Source: Phycisphaerae bacterium
GTDB lineage: Bacteria > Planctomycetota > Phycisphaerae > Phycisphaerales > UBA1924
Length of the DNA: 64,000 nucleotides
Direction: 5' to 3'
Assembly (NCBI GenBank): GCA_030432255.1
Contig: JAUIHS010000011.1
Location: 81,332 to 145,331 of the forward strand
Position 1 is the first letter of the stretch. Every line of letters begins with the position of its first letter. Position numbers and translations under genes: made by a program. Below are positions 24,945-33,877 of the stretch, one piece after another. Under the pieces are notes generated by a model. It did not search any database. It had not been told where the DNA came from and saw only the letters and a program-made list of their open reading frames with translations.

Positions 24945-24957
24945 TACAAGAATTGTA
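24945..24957. promoter_or_regulatory. perfect inverted repeat upstream of the porin gene
   Basis: TACAA-GAA-TTGTA stands out as an AT-rich dyad in GC-rich surroundings, 120 nt before the porin start. It may be an operator, perhaps for a nutrient-responsive regulator. Confidence 0.35.
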
Positions 24958-25076
24958 GATCTCGAAGTCCATATCTCTTGAACAACTAGCTAGTCCTCGC
25001 TAAGGTGTGGCGAGCAGACATTCGGATGACGTTGTCCGGATCGAACAACTCAACTTCTTCCCACGGAAGGTGTGAG

Positions 25077-26342
25077 ATGACACAGTCCACGAAACGCTTC
25101 GGTATCCACAGCGTCGCCACGGTTTCGACGCTCTGTATCCTTCCCACGATCGCCGCCGCCGGCACGACCGAGTCCTCGGATGAGATCCGGGCCATGGTCG
25201 CCGAGGTCATGGCTGACACCGAGACCCGGTCCAGCCTCCTCGCCGCCAACGCCGGGCATGACGGCCATTTCCACATCACGAATGGTGACTTCCGACTCCA
25301 GGTCGAAGGTCAGCTCCAGTTCCGCTACACCGCCAACTTCCGCGATGACGATACCGTCGTCAACGACGACGAATTCGAGTCCGGCTTCACCACCAACCGG
25401 ACCGCACTCGCCTTCTCCGGCAACGTCTTCAGCGATCCCGGATTCATCTATCGCGTCAGCGGTAACTTCGATCGCACCAACGGCGCCTTCGATCTCGAAG
25501 ATGCCTACGTCGGACACGCCTTCGACAACGGCCTCATCATGATCTGGGGTCAGCTCCGCATGCCCGTTCTCTGGGAAGATGTCGTCAGCGAACAGAATGC
25601 ACTCGCCGTTGACTACTCCGTCATGAATGCCGTCTTCCGTCAGGATCGCTCCCAGGGCATCTGGCTCCACTACTCCACGGATGACTGGCGCGGCTGGGTC
25701 GGCTTCTCAGACGGCATCCGTTCCGAGAACACCGACTTCAACGCCGATGCCACCGACTGGGCACTCACCGCTCGCGGCGAGTTCAAGTTCGATGGTGATT
25801 GGTCCCAGTTCGATGCGTTCTCCTCCGCGCCCGGATCCGACTTCGCGACCAAACTCGGCCTCGCCACCCACTGGCAGGGCGGCCCGGACAACCACCCGGT
25901 CTTTGCCGACGCCACGGTGGGTGCCTTCACCGCTGACCTCATGGTCGAGGGTGATGGCTGGAACCTCTACGGTGCCGGTGTGGCCCTCTACACCGATCCC
26001 GATGGCGCCGATGACACCACGGACTACGGCTTCGTCGCCCAGGGCGGCTGGTTCATTCCCGACACCGATTGGGAACTCTTCGGCCGCTACGATGTCGTGA
26101 TTCCCGACAGTGATCGCGCCGGCGATGACGCCTTCAACACCATCACCGTGGGTGCCAACCACTACATCCACGGCCAGGCCGCGAAGTTCTCCGTCGACCT
26201 CCAGTACTTCTTCGACTCCACGACGGACAACGATCTGGCCGCTTCCATCGCCGGCAGCAGCGTGGGCGACCGCGTCTCCCTGCTTCCCTCCGACGAGGAA
26301 GGCCAGTTCGCCCTCCGCGCCCAGTTCCAATTGCTCTTCTGA
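25077..26342 (+). CDS. phosphate-selective-type porin (OprO/OprP family)
   Basis: This 421-residue outer-membrane protein has a signal peptide ending IAAAG, a short helix, and the family opening FHITNGDFRLQVEGQLQFRY. Alternating beta strands follow, and the C terminus ends in Phe (QFQLLF), the outer-membrane assembly signal. OprO/OprP-like porins take up anions; the real substrate is unknown. Codons are almost all C-ending, suggesting very high expression. The frame starts at 25005, but ATG 25077 has GGAAGG 6 nt upstream and gives a proper signal peptide. It is monocistronic with a strong terminator. Confidence 0.87.
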   Translation: MTQSTKRFGIHSVATVSTLCILPTIAAAGTTESSDEIRAMVAEVMADTETRSSLLAANAGHDGHFHITNGDFRLQVEGQLQFRYTANFRDDDTVVNDDEFESGFTTNRTALAFSGNVFSDPGFIYRVSGNFDRTNGAFDLEDAYVGHAFDNGLIMIWGQLRMPVLWEDVVSEQNALAVDYSVMNAVFRQDRSQGIWLHYSTDDWRGWVGFSDGIRSENTDFNADATDWALTARGEFKFDGDWSQFDAFSSAPGSDFATKLGLATHWQGGPDNHPVFADATVGAFTADLMVEGDGWNLYGAGVALYTDPDGADDTTDYGFVAQGGWFIPDTDWELFGRYDVVIPDSDRAGDDAFNTITVGANHYIHGQAAKFSVDLQYFFDSTTDNDLAASIAGSSVGDRVSLLPSDEEGQFALRAQFQLLF

Positions 26343-26394
26343 GCCTGATCGCCGAAGTCCGCGAAGACTCTCCCGATCAAGTTCCCTGAACCCG

Positions 26395-26433
26395 AGACGC
26401 CGCCCCGCACTGCAGGGCGGCGTCTTTTGTTTT
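26395..26433 (+). terminator. rho-independent terminator of the porin gene
   Basis: GACGCCGCCC pairs with GGGCGGCGTC (10-11 bp, 9-nt loop), followed by TTTTGTTTT. Confidence 0.95.
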
Positions 26434-26531
26434 GAGGTAGGGAGGAGGGATGAGTGGTGAGGGAAGAGTGACATCGATACTCAGGGAATCCATGGAAATC
26501 GCGCGTTCAGGGACGCGATCATCGCACTGCG

Positions 26532-26777
26532 ATGGCTCGGAGTCCTGTGGCATGGCTCCTGCTCGAGGCGCTCATCGAGTCGCTGTGCGCGATCCTCGCC
26601 ATAGAATTCACACGCCTCGCCGGCCCGGTGTCTATCGGCTTCGCCAGCTTCCACGCATGCATGCCGCCGCGGCGGCGGCCCCTCGACCCGGACACATGCA
26701 CCAGGTGTGGCTACGACGTCACCAGCCTTCCCGCCCCCATCTGCCCGGAGTGCGGCTCGTCCCTGATAGGCCCATAG
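26532..26777 (+). CDS. small membrane protein with planctomycete-type zinc ribbon
   Basis: This 81-residue protein has a hydrophobic N-terminal half (WLLLEALIESLCAILAIEF) and a C-terminal CTRCGYDVTSLPAPICPECG zinc ribbon. This ribbon recurs in many short planctomycete membrane proteins, which argues that it is a real gene. No ribosome site is obvious before the ATG, and the function is unknown. Confidence 0.6.
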   Translation: MARSPVAWLLLEALIESLCAILAIEFTRLAGPVSIGFASFHACMPPRRRPLDPDTCTRCGYDVTSLPAPICPECGSSLIGP

Positions 26778-26805
26778 ACGCCCTCCAATCCCGCCACCGC
26801 TCAAC

Positions 26806-26811
26806 TACAAT
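26806..26811 (+). promoter_or_regulatory. -10 box of a probably leaderless gene
   Basis: TACAAT ends 6 nt before the ATG at 26818, so transcription should start at or next to the start codon. There is no Shine-Dalgarno sequence. Confidence 0.5.
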
Positions 26812-26817
26812 TCACTC

Positions 26818-27813
26818 ATGGCCAACACCTTCAACTTCAGCCTCCAGCGACTCAAGACACTCCCCGTGAAAACGCACGATGAGACCTGGGAAGTCGACGT
26901 TATCACGATGCCCGTCTCCATCAGGGAAGAGGGCGACGCAGCACCATGGAACCCCGTCTGCGCGATCTGTGCCAGCACTCGCGGCGGGGCCATGTTCAGC
27001 ACCCCGTGTCGCCCCGAAGAGCTCACCGATTCCGCAGCTCTTGAAGCCATCGCGTCTTTTGCTCAGGACCCCCACGTCCCAGAGGCCAAACCGCTGGAAT
27101 TCCTCCCGCCGCGAGTCCGAGTCTCACGACTCCCCGAGTCCATGCACGAGGCACTCGCGGCGTCCCTCGACGAACTCGGAATCCACCTCGAAGTCAAGAC
27201 CGAACTGCCTATGGTCCAGGAGTTCACCAACACCATCGCCACCATCGCAGAGTCCTCAGATTCCCCAATCCCCGCGGGGTCCATCCTGAAGGGCCGCGGC
27301 GTCACCATTGACCATGTGCGGTCCTTCGCCGAAGCCGCTGCCGCCTTCTACCTCGCCCGACCCTGGGAGCGCATTCACAGCGAGACCCTTTGGTTCATCC
27401 GTCCACAGCCGAAGACGCGCGCCCTTCGAACCTGCGCCGTCCTGGGCATGGGCGGCATGGAGTTCGGCCTCGGCTTCTTCGCCTCCTCGAACGCCCAGTC
27501 CAGGGCCTGCATGGGCGAGCTACCCCGCGGCACCGTCTGGTCCATGACCTACGAGCCCTTCGAGAGGGCCCCCATCCTCGATCAGGAACTCTGGTGCAAA
27601 GAGCAACTCACCCTCGCCGCTGAGGACGCCTTTCCAATCCCCATCGGATACACGGAAACTGGCCGCTTCTCCCGCCCCCGCGCCGACCAACTCGCCCTCA
27701 TGGACGCCCTTCTCCGCGGCTTCTCCGCCTTCCCCGAAGACCACGGCGACTACGACGAGCTCGTCCTTGACACCGGAACCCCCGAAGGCGAACTGACCCT
27801 GTCGCGCATCTGA
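26818..27813 (+). CDS. conserved hypothetical protein
   Basis: This 331-residue soluble protein has no signal peptide or membrane segment. The N-terminal 95 residues contain VCAICASTRGGAMF. The centre has IHSETLWFIRPQPKTRALRTCAV and GMGGMEFGLGFFAS, a pattern of beta strands that I associate with uncharacterised families but cannot name firmly. Codon use is strongly C-ending, like the porin upstream, suggesting real and good expression. A -10 box directly before the ATG and the absence of a ribosome site suggest a leaderless transcript. It converges on a dockerin-tailed gene, so neighbours give no clue to function. Confidence 0.75.
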   Translation: MANTFNFSLQRLKTLPVKTHDETWEVDVITMPVSIREEGDAAPWNPVCAICASTRGGAMFSTPCRPEELTDSAALEAIASFAQDPHVPEAKPLEFLPPRVRVSRLPESMHEALAASLDELGIHLEVKTELPMVQEFTNTIATIAESSDSPIPAGSILKGRGVTIDHVRSFAEAAAAFYLARPWERIHSETLWFIRPQPKTRALRTCAVLGMGGMEFGLGFFASSNAQSRACMGELPRGTVWSMTYEPFERAPILDQELWCKEQLTLAAEDAFPIPIGYTETGRFSRPRADQLALMDALLRGFSAFPEDHGDYDELVLDTGTPEGELTLSRI

Positions 27814-27842
27814 GAGAATCCTGCGCCTCCCAACCATCAGCC

Positions 27843-28634
27843 CTACCCCCCACACCCCCACCCGTCCAGCAGGAGGTTCATGTCGGCGAAGTCAACGGTG
27901 CCGCTCTCATCCACATCCCCCTGCGTGCCGGGCGTGACCATGGCGCCCCAGTTGTCCAGCAGCGTGTTGAGGTCGTCGAAGTTGACTGTCAGGTCACCGT
28001 TCACATCACCGGGACACGCTGGAGACATTGGCGTGAAGGTGATCGTCCAGTCATAGGTCGCATCGTCCATGCCCGGATTCTTGCCCGCGATGGATGCATC
28101 CACGATCAGGTCGTAGTCGCCCGGTTCCAGTGTGCCGGTCACATCAATCGGGCCTGTATTGTCGAGGTATTCGACCTCGAAGCCGTCACCGCCTTCGATG
28201 TAGAAGCAGGTCAGTGACTCGAACGACGAGATCGTGCTCTGCCCCACGATGCGGTATGACACCGGTTCCTCCACTTCGAACAGCACGCCGTAGAACGCAC
28301 CGGCGTATGAGAAACCGAAGAGATCCCCGCCGCCGACCGTGATGTTGCTTGTCACCGATCCGCTCGCATGCAGTGTCATCGTGGATGTGTCCGAGTCCAT
28401 GTCCGAGACCGCGCGCACGAAGGATGGGCCGGTGTTTGAACGGGACTCGATGTCGTTGTCCCACGGCCCCGGGGAGAAGTAGAAGGCCTCGTCAAGGTCG
28501 TACACTTCGCGGAAGTCCGACCGAACCACCACGGTTTCAGTCTCCAGGAATCGGTCCACGAAGATCACGGAAACCTGCGCATGGGCCGCGGCGGCGGCCA
28601 AGGCAAGTGCAGACACGGTCAGAAACTGGCGCAT
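27843..28634 (-). CDS. secreted protein with dockerin-like tail
   Basis: This 263-residue protein has a signal peptide ending AAAHAQ. The beta-rich middle domain (residues about 20-200) ends in LEPGDYDLIVDASI, reminiscent of pre-peptidase-type secreted domains. The tail (nt 27843-28016) runs CPGDVNGDLTVNFDDLN to LLDGWGC, with two EF-hand-like loops between two cysteines. The frame allows 11 more residues, but ATG 28634 has CGGAG 7 nt upstream and a clean signal peptide. Function is unknown. It lies downstream of ppc on the same strand, 188 nt away. Confidence 0.83.
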   Translation of the reverse strand: MRQFLTVSALALAAAAAHAQVSVIFVDRFLETETVVVRSDFREVYDLDEAFYFSPGPWDNDIESRSNTGPSFVRAVSDMDSDTSTMTLHASGSVTSNITVGGGDLFGFSYAGAFYGVLFEVEEPVSYRIVGQSTISSFESLTCFYIEGGDGFEVEYLDNTGPIDVTGTLEPGDYDLIVDASIAGKNPGMDDATYDWTITFTPMSPACPGDVNGDLTVNFDDLNTLLDNWGAMVTPGTQGDVDESGTVDFADMNLLLDGWGCGG

Positions 28635-28693
28635 GAGTTTGCTCCGGGAAGTGAAGGGTTGGTTCACTTCTCAGGGCGACATCGGCGCACCGA

Positions 28694-28726
28694 GCGCCCG
28701 AGTTCGCGCGAGAATTCTCGGGGCGC
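28694..28726. other. GC-rich hairpin between ppc and the dockerin-tailed gene
   Basis: GCGCCCGAG pairs with CTCGGGGCGC with a single bulge. There is no T-run on either side, so it may be a weak terminator or leader structure. Confidence 0.3.
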
Positions 28727-28822
28727 CTGTCTGGCGACCTGCGACCGGGGGGATCAGGAGAGCGGGAGAGCAGGGAGAGTCCGGCCCCCTCTCTATCTGA
28801 TCTGACGCTCTGCACCCGGCTG

Positions 28823-31486
28823 TTACCCCGTGCTCTGCATCGCCGCTGCAAGTCCGTTGACGCTCAGCAGGATCAGGGACCGCAACGCGGGGCGCACCTC
28901 TTCCGGTGCTTCTCGCCAGCGACGCAACAGTTCGACCTGCAGAGCGTTCAGGGCATCCGTGTCGCCATTCCGCTCGCGGATCGAACTCTGGATGACCCGG
29001 TTGTTGTCCAGCAGGGCCTCCTGCCCGGTGATTGCCAGGATCGCGGCTTCCGCGCGGCCGAACTCCCCTGCCAGTTGCTCGTGGAAGCCGAGTCCCGCTT
29101 CACCGACATACCAGCGCGCCACCTCCAGCCGCGCCCGGGCCATCTCCTGTTGCGCGTTGTCAATGAACGCGCGGAAGGCGCCGCCGCGACGGTAGGCATC
29201 CTGGCACATCACCAGTGCCTCTTCATTCCGCATCACGATCTCGTCCAGGGCCGTTCCGGTTCCGAACCAACCCGGTGCACCGTAGCGCATCTGCGTCCAC
29301 GCGAAGACCCACGGGATGGCGCGCAGGTTGTCGAAGGTGACCTCGCCACCAGTTCGTGAGACCGGACGAGATGCGATCGGGAGCGCACCGATGTGCAGGA
29401 CCGGCGAACGGTCGACGAAGCGCGACCAGAAGTCGGGATGGTCAATCAGAGAGCGATACGCCCGACGCGAAGTATCCGCCAGCGCGTTCATCATGTCGAG
29501 GAATCCCGGCGTCGGTGCATCACCGCCCGCAGTTCCTGCCGTGGCCACGATCATCGCGTTGACGATCTGCTCCAGATGCCGATGCGCAATTGCGGGCATG
29601 GCATACCGGAATGAGATGACTTCGCCCTGCTCCGTGAACCGGATGCGCCCGTTTCGGCTCGCCGGCGGACTCGACAGGATCGCGCGATGCGCCCGGCCGC
29701 CGCCCCGCGCGACGGTACCGCCCCGACCGTGGAAGAATCGGAACGAGACGTCTGCATCGCGGCACGCCTGCGCCAATTCGTCCTGCGCTCGCAGCAGTCG
29801 CCAGTTCGCGGCCCAGTATCCACCGTCCTTGTTGCTGTCGGAGTACCCGAGCATGATCTCCTGGAAACGACCCCGCGCCTTGAGTTGGGCGGCGTATGCG
29901 GGCTCCTCAAAGAGTGCGCGGATCACGTCTGCCGAACTGCTGAGGTCATCGACGGTTTCGAAGAGCGGCGCGACATCCATCGGGCAGGTTGCGGTGCCGT
30001 CCTGGATCGTCCACAGCCCGACTTCCCGGAACAGGATGAGAACCTCCAGGAGGTCGCTGACATCGTGTGCCATGCTGACGACGTATGAGCCGATGGACTC
30101 GGGTTCGCTGCGCGACGCCTCGGCGACGACCCGGAGTGAGTCCAGCAACTCGCGCGTCTGCGGCGAAAGAGGGGCGCCATGAGCGAGCAGCGGGCGCGAG
30201 GTATGCAACTCGGTACGCAGCAGGTCCCGACGCTGAGTCTCGTCGAGCGATTCGTACTCGCCGTGCACGCCGGCGAGGCGGAACATCTCCGAGACGGCGC
30301 TTTCGTGAACGCGGCTGTGCTGCCTCAGGTCCAGTGCTGCGAGGTGGAATCCGAAGGTCCGGGTACGGACAAGCATGTCGGCCAGGATGCCGCGCTGCGC
30401 AACTTCCTCGAGCCCTGCATGGCGGAGCGCACGACGCAGGACGAGCAGGTCCTCGATGAACAGCGCGGACGTGTAGTCGCGGTCCCCGATCCGATTCTGC
30501 ATGTGACGGATCTTGACGCGGAAGGGCTCGTGGTTGAGGTGCCGGAGGTGCTCGGGGTCCAGCGGTGCGCGCGCCTCATCTTTGGCGATCGATGCCTGCA
30601 GTTCAGGGTCGATCGGAACACGCCGATCGGAGATGCTCAGTTCGCGTCGGAGTTCTTCGAGTGACTCGCGATGCCGTTCGATGGCGGCGTCACGCATGGA
30701 GTCGAGCGAACGGCGGGTGAGCATCGCGGTGACATTCGGATTGCCATCGCGATCTCCACCGATCCACGATCGATATCGCAGGAATACGGGGAGTTCGGGT
30801 GTCGCGTCATAGTGCGTGCGGATGGCACCGGCGAGGTCGTGGTACAGAGCCGGGATCGCGTCCCAGATCGCTCCGGCGAGGTAGTGGATGCCATTGCGGA
30901 CCTCATCGATCACATCCAGGCGGCGGGAGCGAACTTCATCGGTTGCGAGCAGGAGAGCGAGCGTCTGCCGGACGGCGCTGGCAGCACGCTGTTCCTCGAC
31001 GGGCGTGGAGTCGGTGGCATCGATGACCGCGAGGTCATCGGTAATGCTTCCCTGCTTGTGCATGACGCTGCGGCGTCGGGCATCCGTGGGGTGCGCGGTC
31101 AATGTCGGCTGGATATCGAGTGAACCGAGGATTGCGAGGACATCATCAAGGGCCACGCCCTGGGCAGCCAGTGACGCCACGGCTTCCGCGATGGATTCCT
31201 GGCGACGGTTGGCGGCGGTGGCGTCGCGCTCGCGCCGGCGGTTGACCCGCGCGATGTGGACCTGTTCCGCCTTGTTGCGGAGGTGGAATCGGATGGTCAG
31301 TCGTTTGAGCAGTGCGTGGATCTGGTCCTCAGTGAGACCGGCGAGGTCGGGATGAGTCTCCCCGGTCCGGATCATCTCGGCGGCGACGGTTCGGAGTTGT
31401 TCCAGTTCCGTGCGCGAGATACCGGCCTCGATTTCGTGGAGGCGGTCATTGAGCCAATGGATGTCTCTGGCAAGGGGGGTCTGCAT
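28823..31486 (-). CDS. ppc: phosphoenolpyruvate carboxylase
   Basis: This 887-residue cytoplasmic enzyme carboxylates PEP with bicarbonate to oxaloacetate, replenishing the citric acid cycle. The catalytic His is His132 in LTAHPTDARRR. Other signatures are GYSDSNKDGGYWAANW and FHGRGGTVARGGG. The C terminus ends SVNGLAAAMQSTG, close to the invariant ...NTG end, so the gene is full length. The start has no strong ribosome site. It begins 25 nt after the acylase stop and may share its transcript. Confidence 0.96.
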   Translation of the reverse strand: MQTPLARDIHWLNDRLHEIEAGISRTELEQLRTVAAEMIRTGETHPDLAGLTEDQIHALLKRLTIRFHLRNKAEQVHIARVNRRRERDATAANRRQESIAEAVASLAAQGVALDDVLAILGSLDIQPTLTAHPTDARRRSVMHKQGSITDDLAVIDATDSTPVEEQRAASAVRQTLALLLATDEVRSRRLDVIDEVRNGIHYLAGAIWDAIPALYHDLAGAIRTHYDATPELPVFLRYRSWIGGDRDGNPNVTAMLTRRSLDSMRDAAIERHRESLEELRRELSISDRRVPIDPELQASIAKDEARAPLDPEHLRHLNHEPFRVKIRHMQNRIGDRDYTSALFIEDLLVLRRALRHAGLEEVAQRGILADMLVRTRTFGFHLAALDLRQHSRVHESAVSEMFRLAGVHGEYESLDETQRRDLLRTELHTSRPLLAHGAPLSPQTRELLDSLRVVAEASRSEPESIGSYVVSMAHDVSDLLEVLILFREVGLWTIQDGTATCPMDVAPLFETVDDLSSSADVIRALFEEPAYAAQLKARGRFQEIMLGYSDSNKDGGYWAANWRLLRAQDELAQACRDADVSFRFFHGRGGTVARGGGRAHRAILSSPPASRNGRIRFTEQGEVISFRYAMPAIAHRHLEQIVNAMIVATAGTAGGDAPTPGFLDMMNALADTSRRAYRSLIDHPDFWSRFVDRSPVLHIGALPIASRPVSRTGGEVTFDNLRAIPWVFAWTQMRYGAPGWFGTGTALDEIVMRNEEALVMCQDAYRRGGAFRAFIDNAQQEMARARLEVARWYVGEAGLGFHEQLAGEFGRAEAAILAITGQEALLDNNRVIQSSIRERNGDTDALNALQVELLRRWREAPEEVRPALRSLILLSVNGLAAAMQSTG

Positions 31487-31511
31487 GGTGCTTTCGTTTC
31501 AGTGTGTCTGG

Positions 31512-33752
31512 TCAGGGCTGATCGTCGCCGGGATGGTAGGAGCGTACCGCATGTTCGATCACATCGGCCCTGCGAAGCCAGGCTTCTTTCAACTCGCCCC
31601 GTGCATACAGGGGTGCCTGGTCCATGAAGTGCTTCGAGTCGGGATCGCGCGATACTCCGAAGGGAATGATGCTGCGCGCCTGCACGTCACCGGTACCGGC
31701 GGGCGGGAACTCGATGAGACCCACGTAGGAGTGGCCGTGAACACCGTAACGACGGCGCGTCGTCTGCTCCGGGTGATGAATATAGGTGGCGGCATCGGGT
31801 GCGCACATCAGGAACCACACCTGGCCGCCGGCGGCATGGGCGCCACCGTGCGGGAGGCTCGGGGCCTCATCATCGAAGACGGAGGCTGGCATTGTGAAGC
31901 CGGGGGGAATCGTCGCCGGGTCGGGGCGCTGTATCCGGTTCACCTCGCCCCATGGCACGCGCCAGTCACCGAACTTGATCTCCAGGGCCGACTTCACCTG
32001 TTCGAGCGTCGCGATGAGCATCTCGCCCGTGGTGTTGGGCGCACCTCGGAAGGGCGCGGTGGCTTCGAGCCAGAGCATGAACAATGTCGCTTCCACGGAG
32101 TCCACCGTGATGCGCCGGTCCCAGTCCTTCGCCAGCAGGGTGACGATCGGCGCGATGGCACTGGCACGATCGGGATCGTTCCCCTTCAGTTCCTTGAGCG
32201 CTGATTCCAGCACGGGGAGCCACTTGTCCGCGGACCGCGCCCGGTCATCCCAAGGCATACTCGCCCATGTCTCGAAAGTGACGTCCTCAAGCGCTGAGAG
32301 AATGCCGCGGGACATCGGGACGCGCGCATCATCGCGATCGCGCCCGACCATGTAGCCCGGGTAGTCCGCCCGGTCCGGGTTCTCGTCCTCGGCGGTCGTG
32401 GTGAAGGGCGAGGAGTTGCAGTTCTGCATCCAGCCGCAATCGGGGTTCAGAACGTGCGGCAGTTCGTCAATCGAGTGGTAGCCCAGCCAATCTGAACCGG
32501 GGTCGGCGCCGTCCTGCGGCACGGACCAGTCCCGCCCCGCATCGCGTTTCGGCATCGCAGCGTTGTAGACGTAGTACGTGTTGCCGTCCACATCGGCGTA
32601 CATGATGTTGTGAAAGACAAGTTGGCCTCCATCGATGGCCTGCTTGAACTCATCAAGCGTACGGGCCTTGCCCATGCGATAGAACTGCTCAACCAGCCCA
32701 CCACGCTCGATATTCGCAAGGCGCACGGCAATGTACCGGCCGTTCTGTTGCGCAAGGATGGGGCCATGGTGGGTCTTGCGGAGCGTGAACTCAACAGTAT
32801 CCATGCGACCGCCGCGCTTCACGCGGATGCGCTCGGTCGAGGTCTTCACGCGGCGGTACCCGTTCCCATGTCGATACAGGTCCGGGTCTTCGGGGTGATC
32901 GAATGTGAGCGTGTAGAGGTCGAGGATGTCGGGGTAGTTGACGGTGAGTGACCAGCCGTGGTGATCGGTGAATCCGAACATGGGGGTGATGGCGCTGCCG
33001 TATGCCGTGCCACCAGAGATGTTCCAGCCGGAGTCACTGAGGAGGTGGGCTTCATAAAGTTCATGAATCGGGATGTGAGGATTGATCATGAGCATCGTGC
33101 CGCCGGATGCGGTCTTCGACGGGCCGATCGCCCACATGTTCGAGCCGGCCTCCGGTTCAAGGGGGTCTTCCGTCGGCGCGCGGGGTTCCAGGATGCCGAT
33201 GAGACCCTCGGCGTTGATCGCCGCAGGTTCGAGGAACGAGGGAATTGAGACGTGCATCCCGTAGCTGCCGGCGACGAAGTGCCACCCTTCGAAGTGCGTG
33301 ATCAGGGTGGGTGTGACGTCGGGGTGCGTGTGGAGGTACCAGTTGAGGCCCGCAGCCGCGGCATCACAGAGGTCTCGGACCTCCTGCGGCATGGTTCGGT
33401 ACTCGCGCTGTGCGCGGGCGGGGACTTCGAAGGCCCGGATCATGATGTCGGAGATGGCGTGCTCTTCGCCAAGGGCCTCGGCGGATCGGGCGGTCATGCC
33501 GATCAGCGACTGTTCGATGCGGCTGAATTCATCTTCCGCGCGTGCGTACATGAATCCGAAGACGCAGTCAGCATCCGTGCGGCCGAGGACATGGGGAACA
33601 CCGAACGCATCGCGATGAATGGTGACCCGCTCCGCCTGAGCCTGCCATTCGGCGACATCTGGATGGGCTGGTCCGCTTTCAGGCTGGTGCGCGAGGATCC
33701 GGGTTGACGCGAGAAGGCCGAGGAGTACGCCCTTGAGCATGAGATGGTGCAT
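31512..33752 (-). CDS. penicillin-acylase-family N-terminal nucleophile hydrolase
   Basis: This 746-residue exported amidase precursor has a signal peptide (residues 1-22), then the alpha-chain motif DAFGVPHVLGRTDADCVFGF. The beta chain begins at the predicted nucleophile Ser204 in EAGSNMWAIGPSKTASGG, where self-cleavage should occur. Further family motifs are LMINPHIP and QNCNSSPFTTT. Relatives cleave penicillins, acyl-homoserine lactones or other acyl amides; the substrate here cannot be told. A -10 box (33764-33759) lies 6 nt before the ATG and no ribosome site is present. It is 25 nt upstream of ppc on the same strand. Confidence 0.9.
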   Translation of the reverse strand: MHHLMLKGVLLGLLASTRILAHQPESGPAHPDVAEWQAQAERVTIHRDAFGVPHVLGRTDADCVFGFMYARAEDEFSRIEQSLIGMTARSAEALGEEHAISDIMIRAFEVPARAQREYRTMPQEVRDLCDAAAAGLNWYLHTHPDVTPTLITHFEGWHFVAGSYGMHVSIPSFLEPAAINAEGLIGILEPRAPTEDPLEPEAGSNMWAIGPSKTASGGTMLMINPHIPIHELYEAHLLSDSGWNISGGTAYGSAITPMFGFTDHHGWSLTVNYPDILDLYTLTFDHPEDPDLYRHGNGYRRVKTSTERIRVKRGGRMDTVEFTLRKTHHGPILAQQNGRYIAVRLANIERGGLVEQFYRMGKARTLDEFKQAIDGGQLVFHNIMYADVDGNTYYVYNAAMPKRDAGRDWSVPQDGADPGSDWLGYHSIDELPHVLNPDCGWMQNCNSSPFTTTAEDENPDRADYPGYMVGRDRDDARVPMSRGILSALEDVTFETWASMPWDDRARSADKWLPVLESALKELKGNDPDRASAIAPIVTLLAKDWDRRITVDSVEATLFMLWLEATAPFRGAPNTTGEMLIATLEQVKSALEIKFGDWRVPWGEVNRIQRPDPATIPPGFTMPASVFDDEAPSLPHGGAHAAGGQVWFLMCAPDAATYIHHPEQTTRRRYGVHGHSYVGLIEFPPAGTGDVQARSIIPFGVSRDPDSKHFMDQAPLYARGELKEAWLRRADVIEHAVRSYHPGDDQP

Positions 33753-33758
33753 CTCGCC

Positions 33759-33764
33759 AGCATA
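33759..33764 (-). promoter_or_regulatory. -10 box of a probably leaderless acylase gene
   Basis: TATGCT on the minus strand ends 6 nt before the start codon. A T-rich stretch sits 16 nt further upstream in the -35 position. Confidence 0.35.
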
Positions 33765-33877
33765 CCGGCGCGGAGGCGTGAAAAAACTCGCGCTGTGGTG
33801 CGAGATTCGTCGCTTGCTGACAGAGAATGGTCGAGCATTCGTTTCAGGCCTCTCGCCCCTCCTGGAGGAGATTCCCC

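Noticed and set aside
24985..24994. ACTAGCTAGT palindrome near the porin promoter
   Set aside because: A 10-bp palindrome is short enough to arise by chance, and no second copy was noticed nearby.
31512..33752. Firm assignment as a quorum-quenching acylase
   Set aside because: The family covers many acyl amides, and no substrate-specific residues can be read with confidence from sequence alone.
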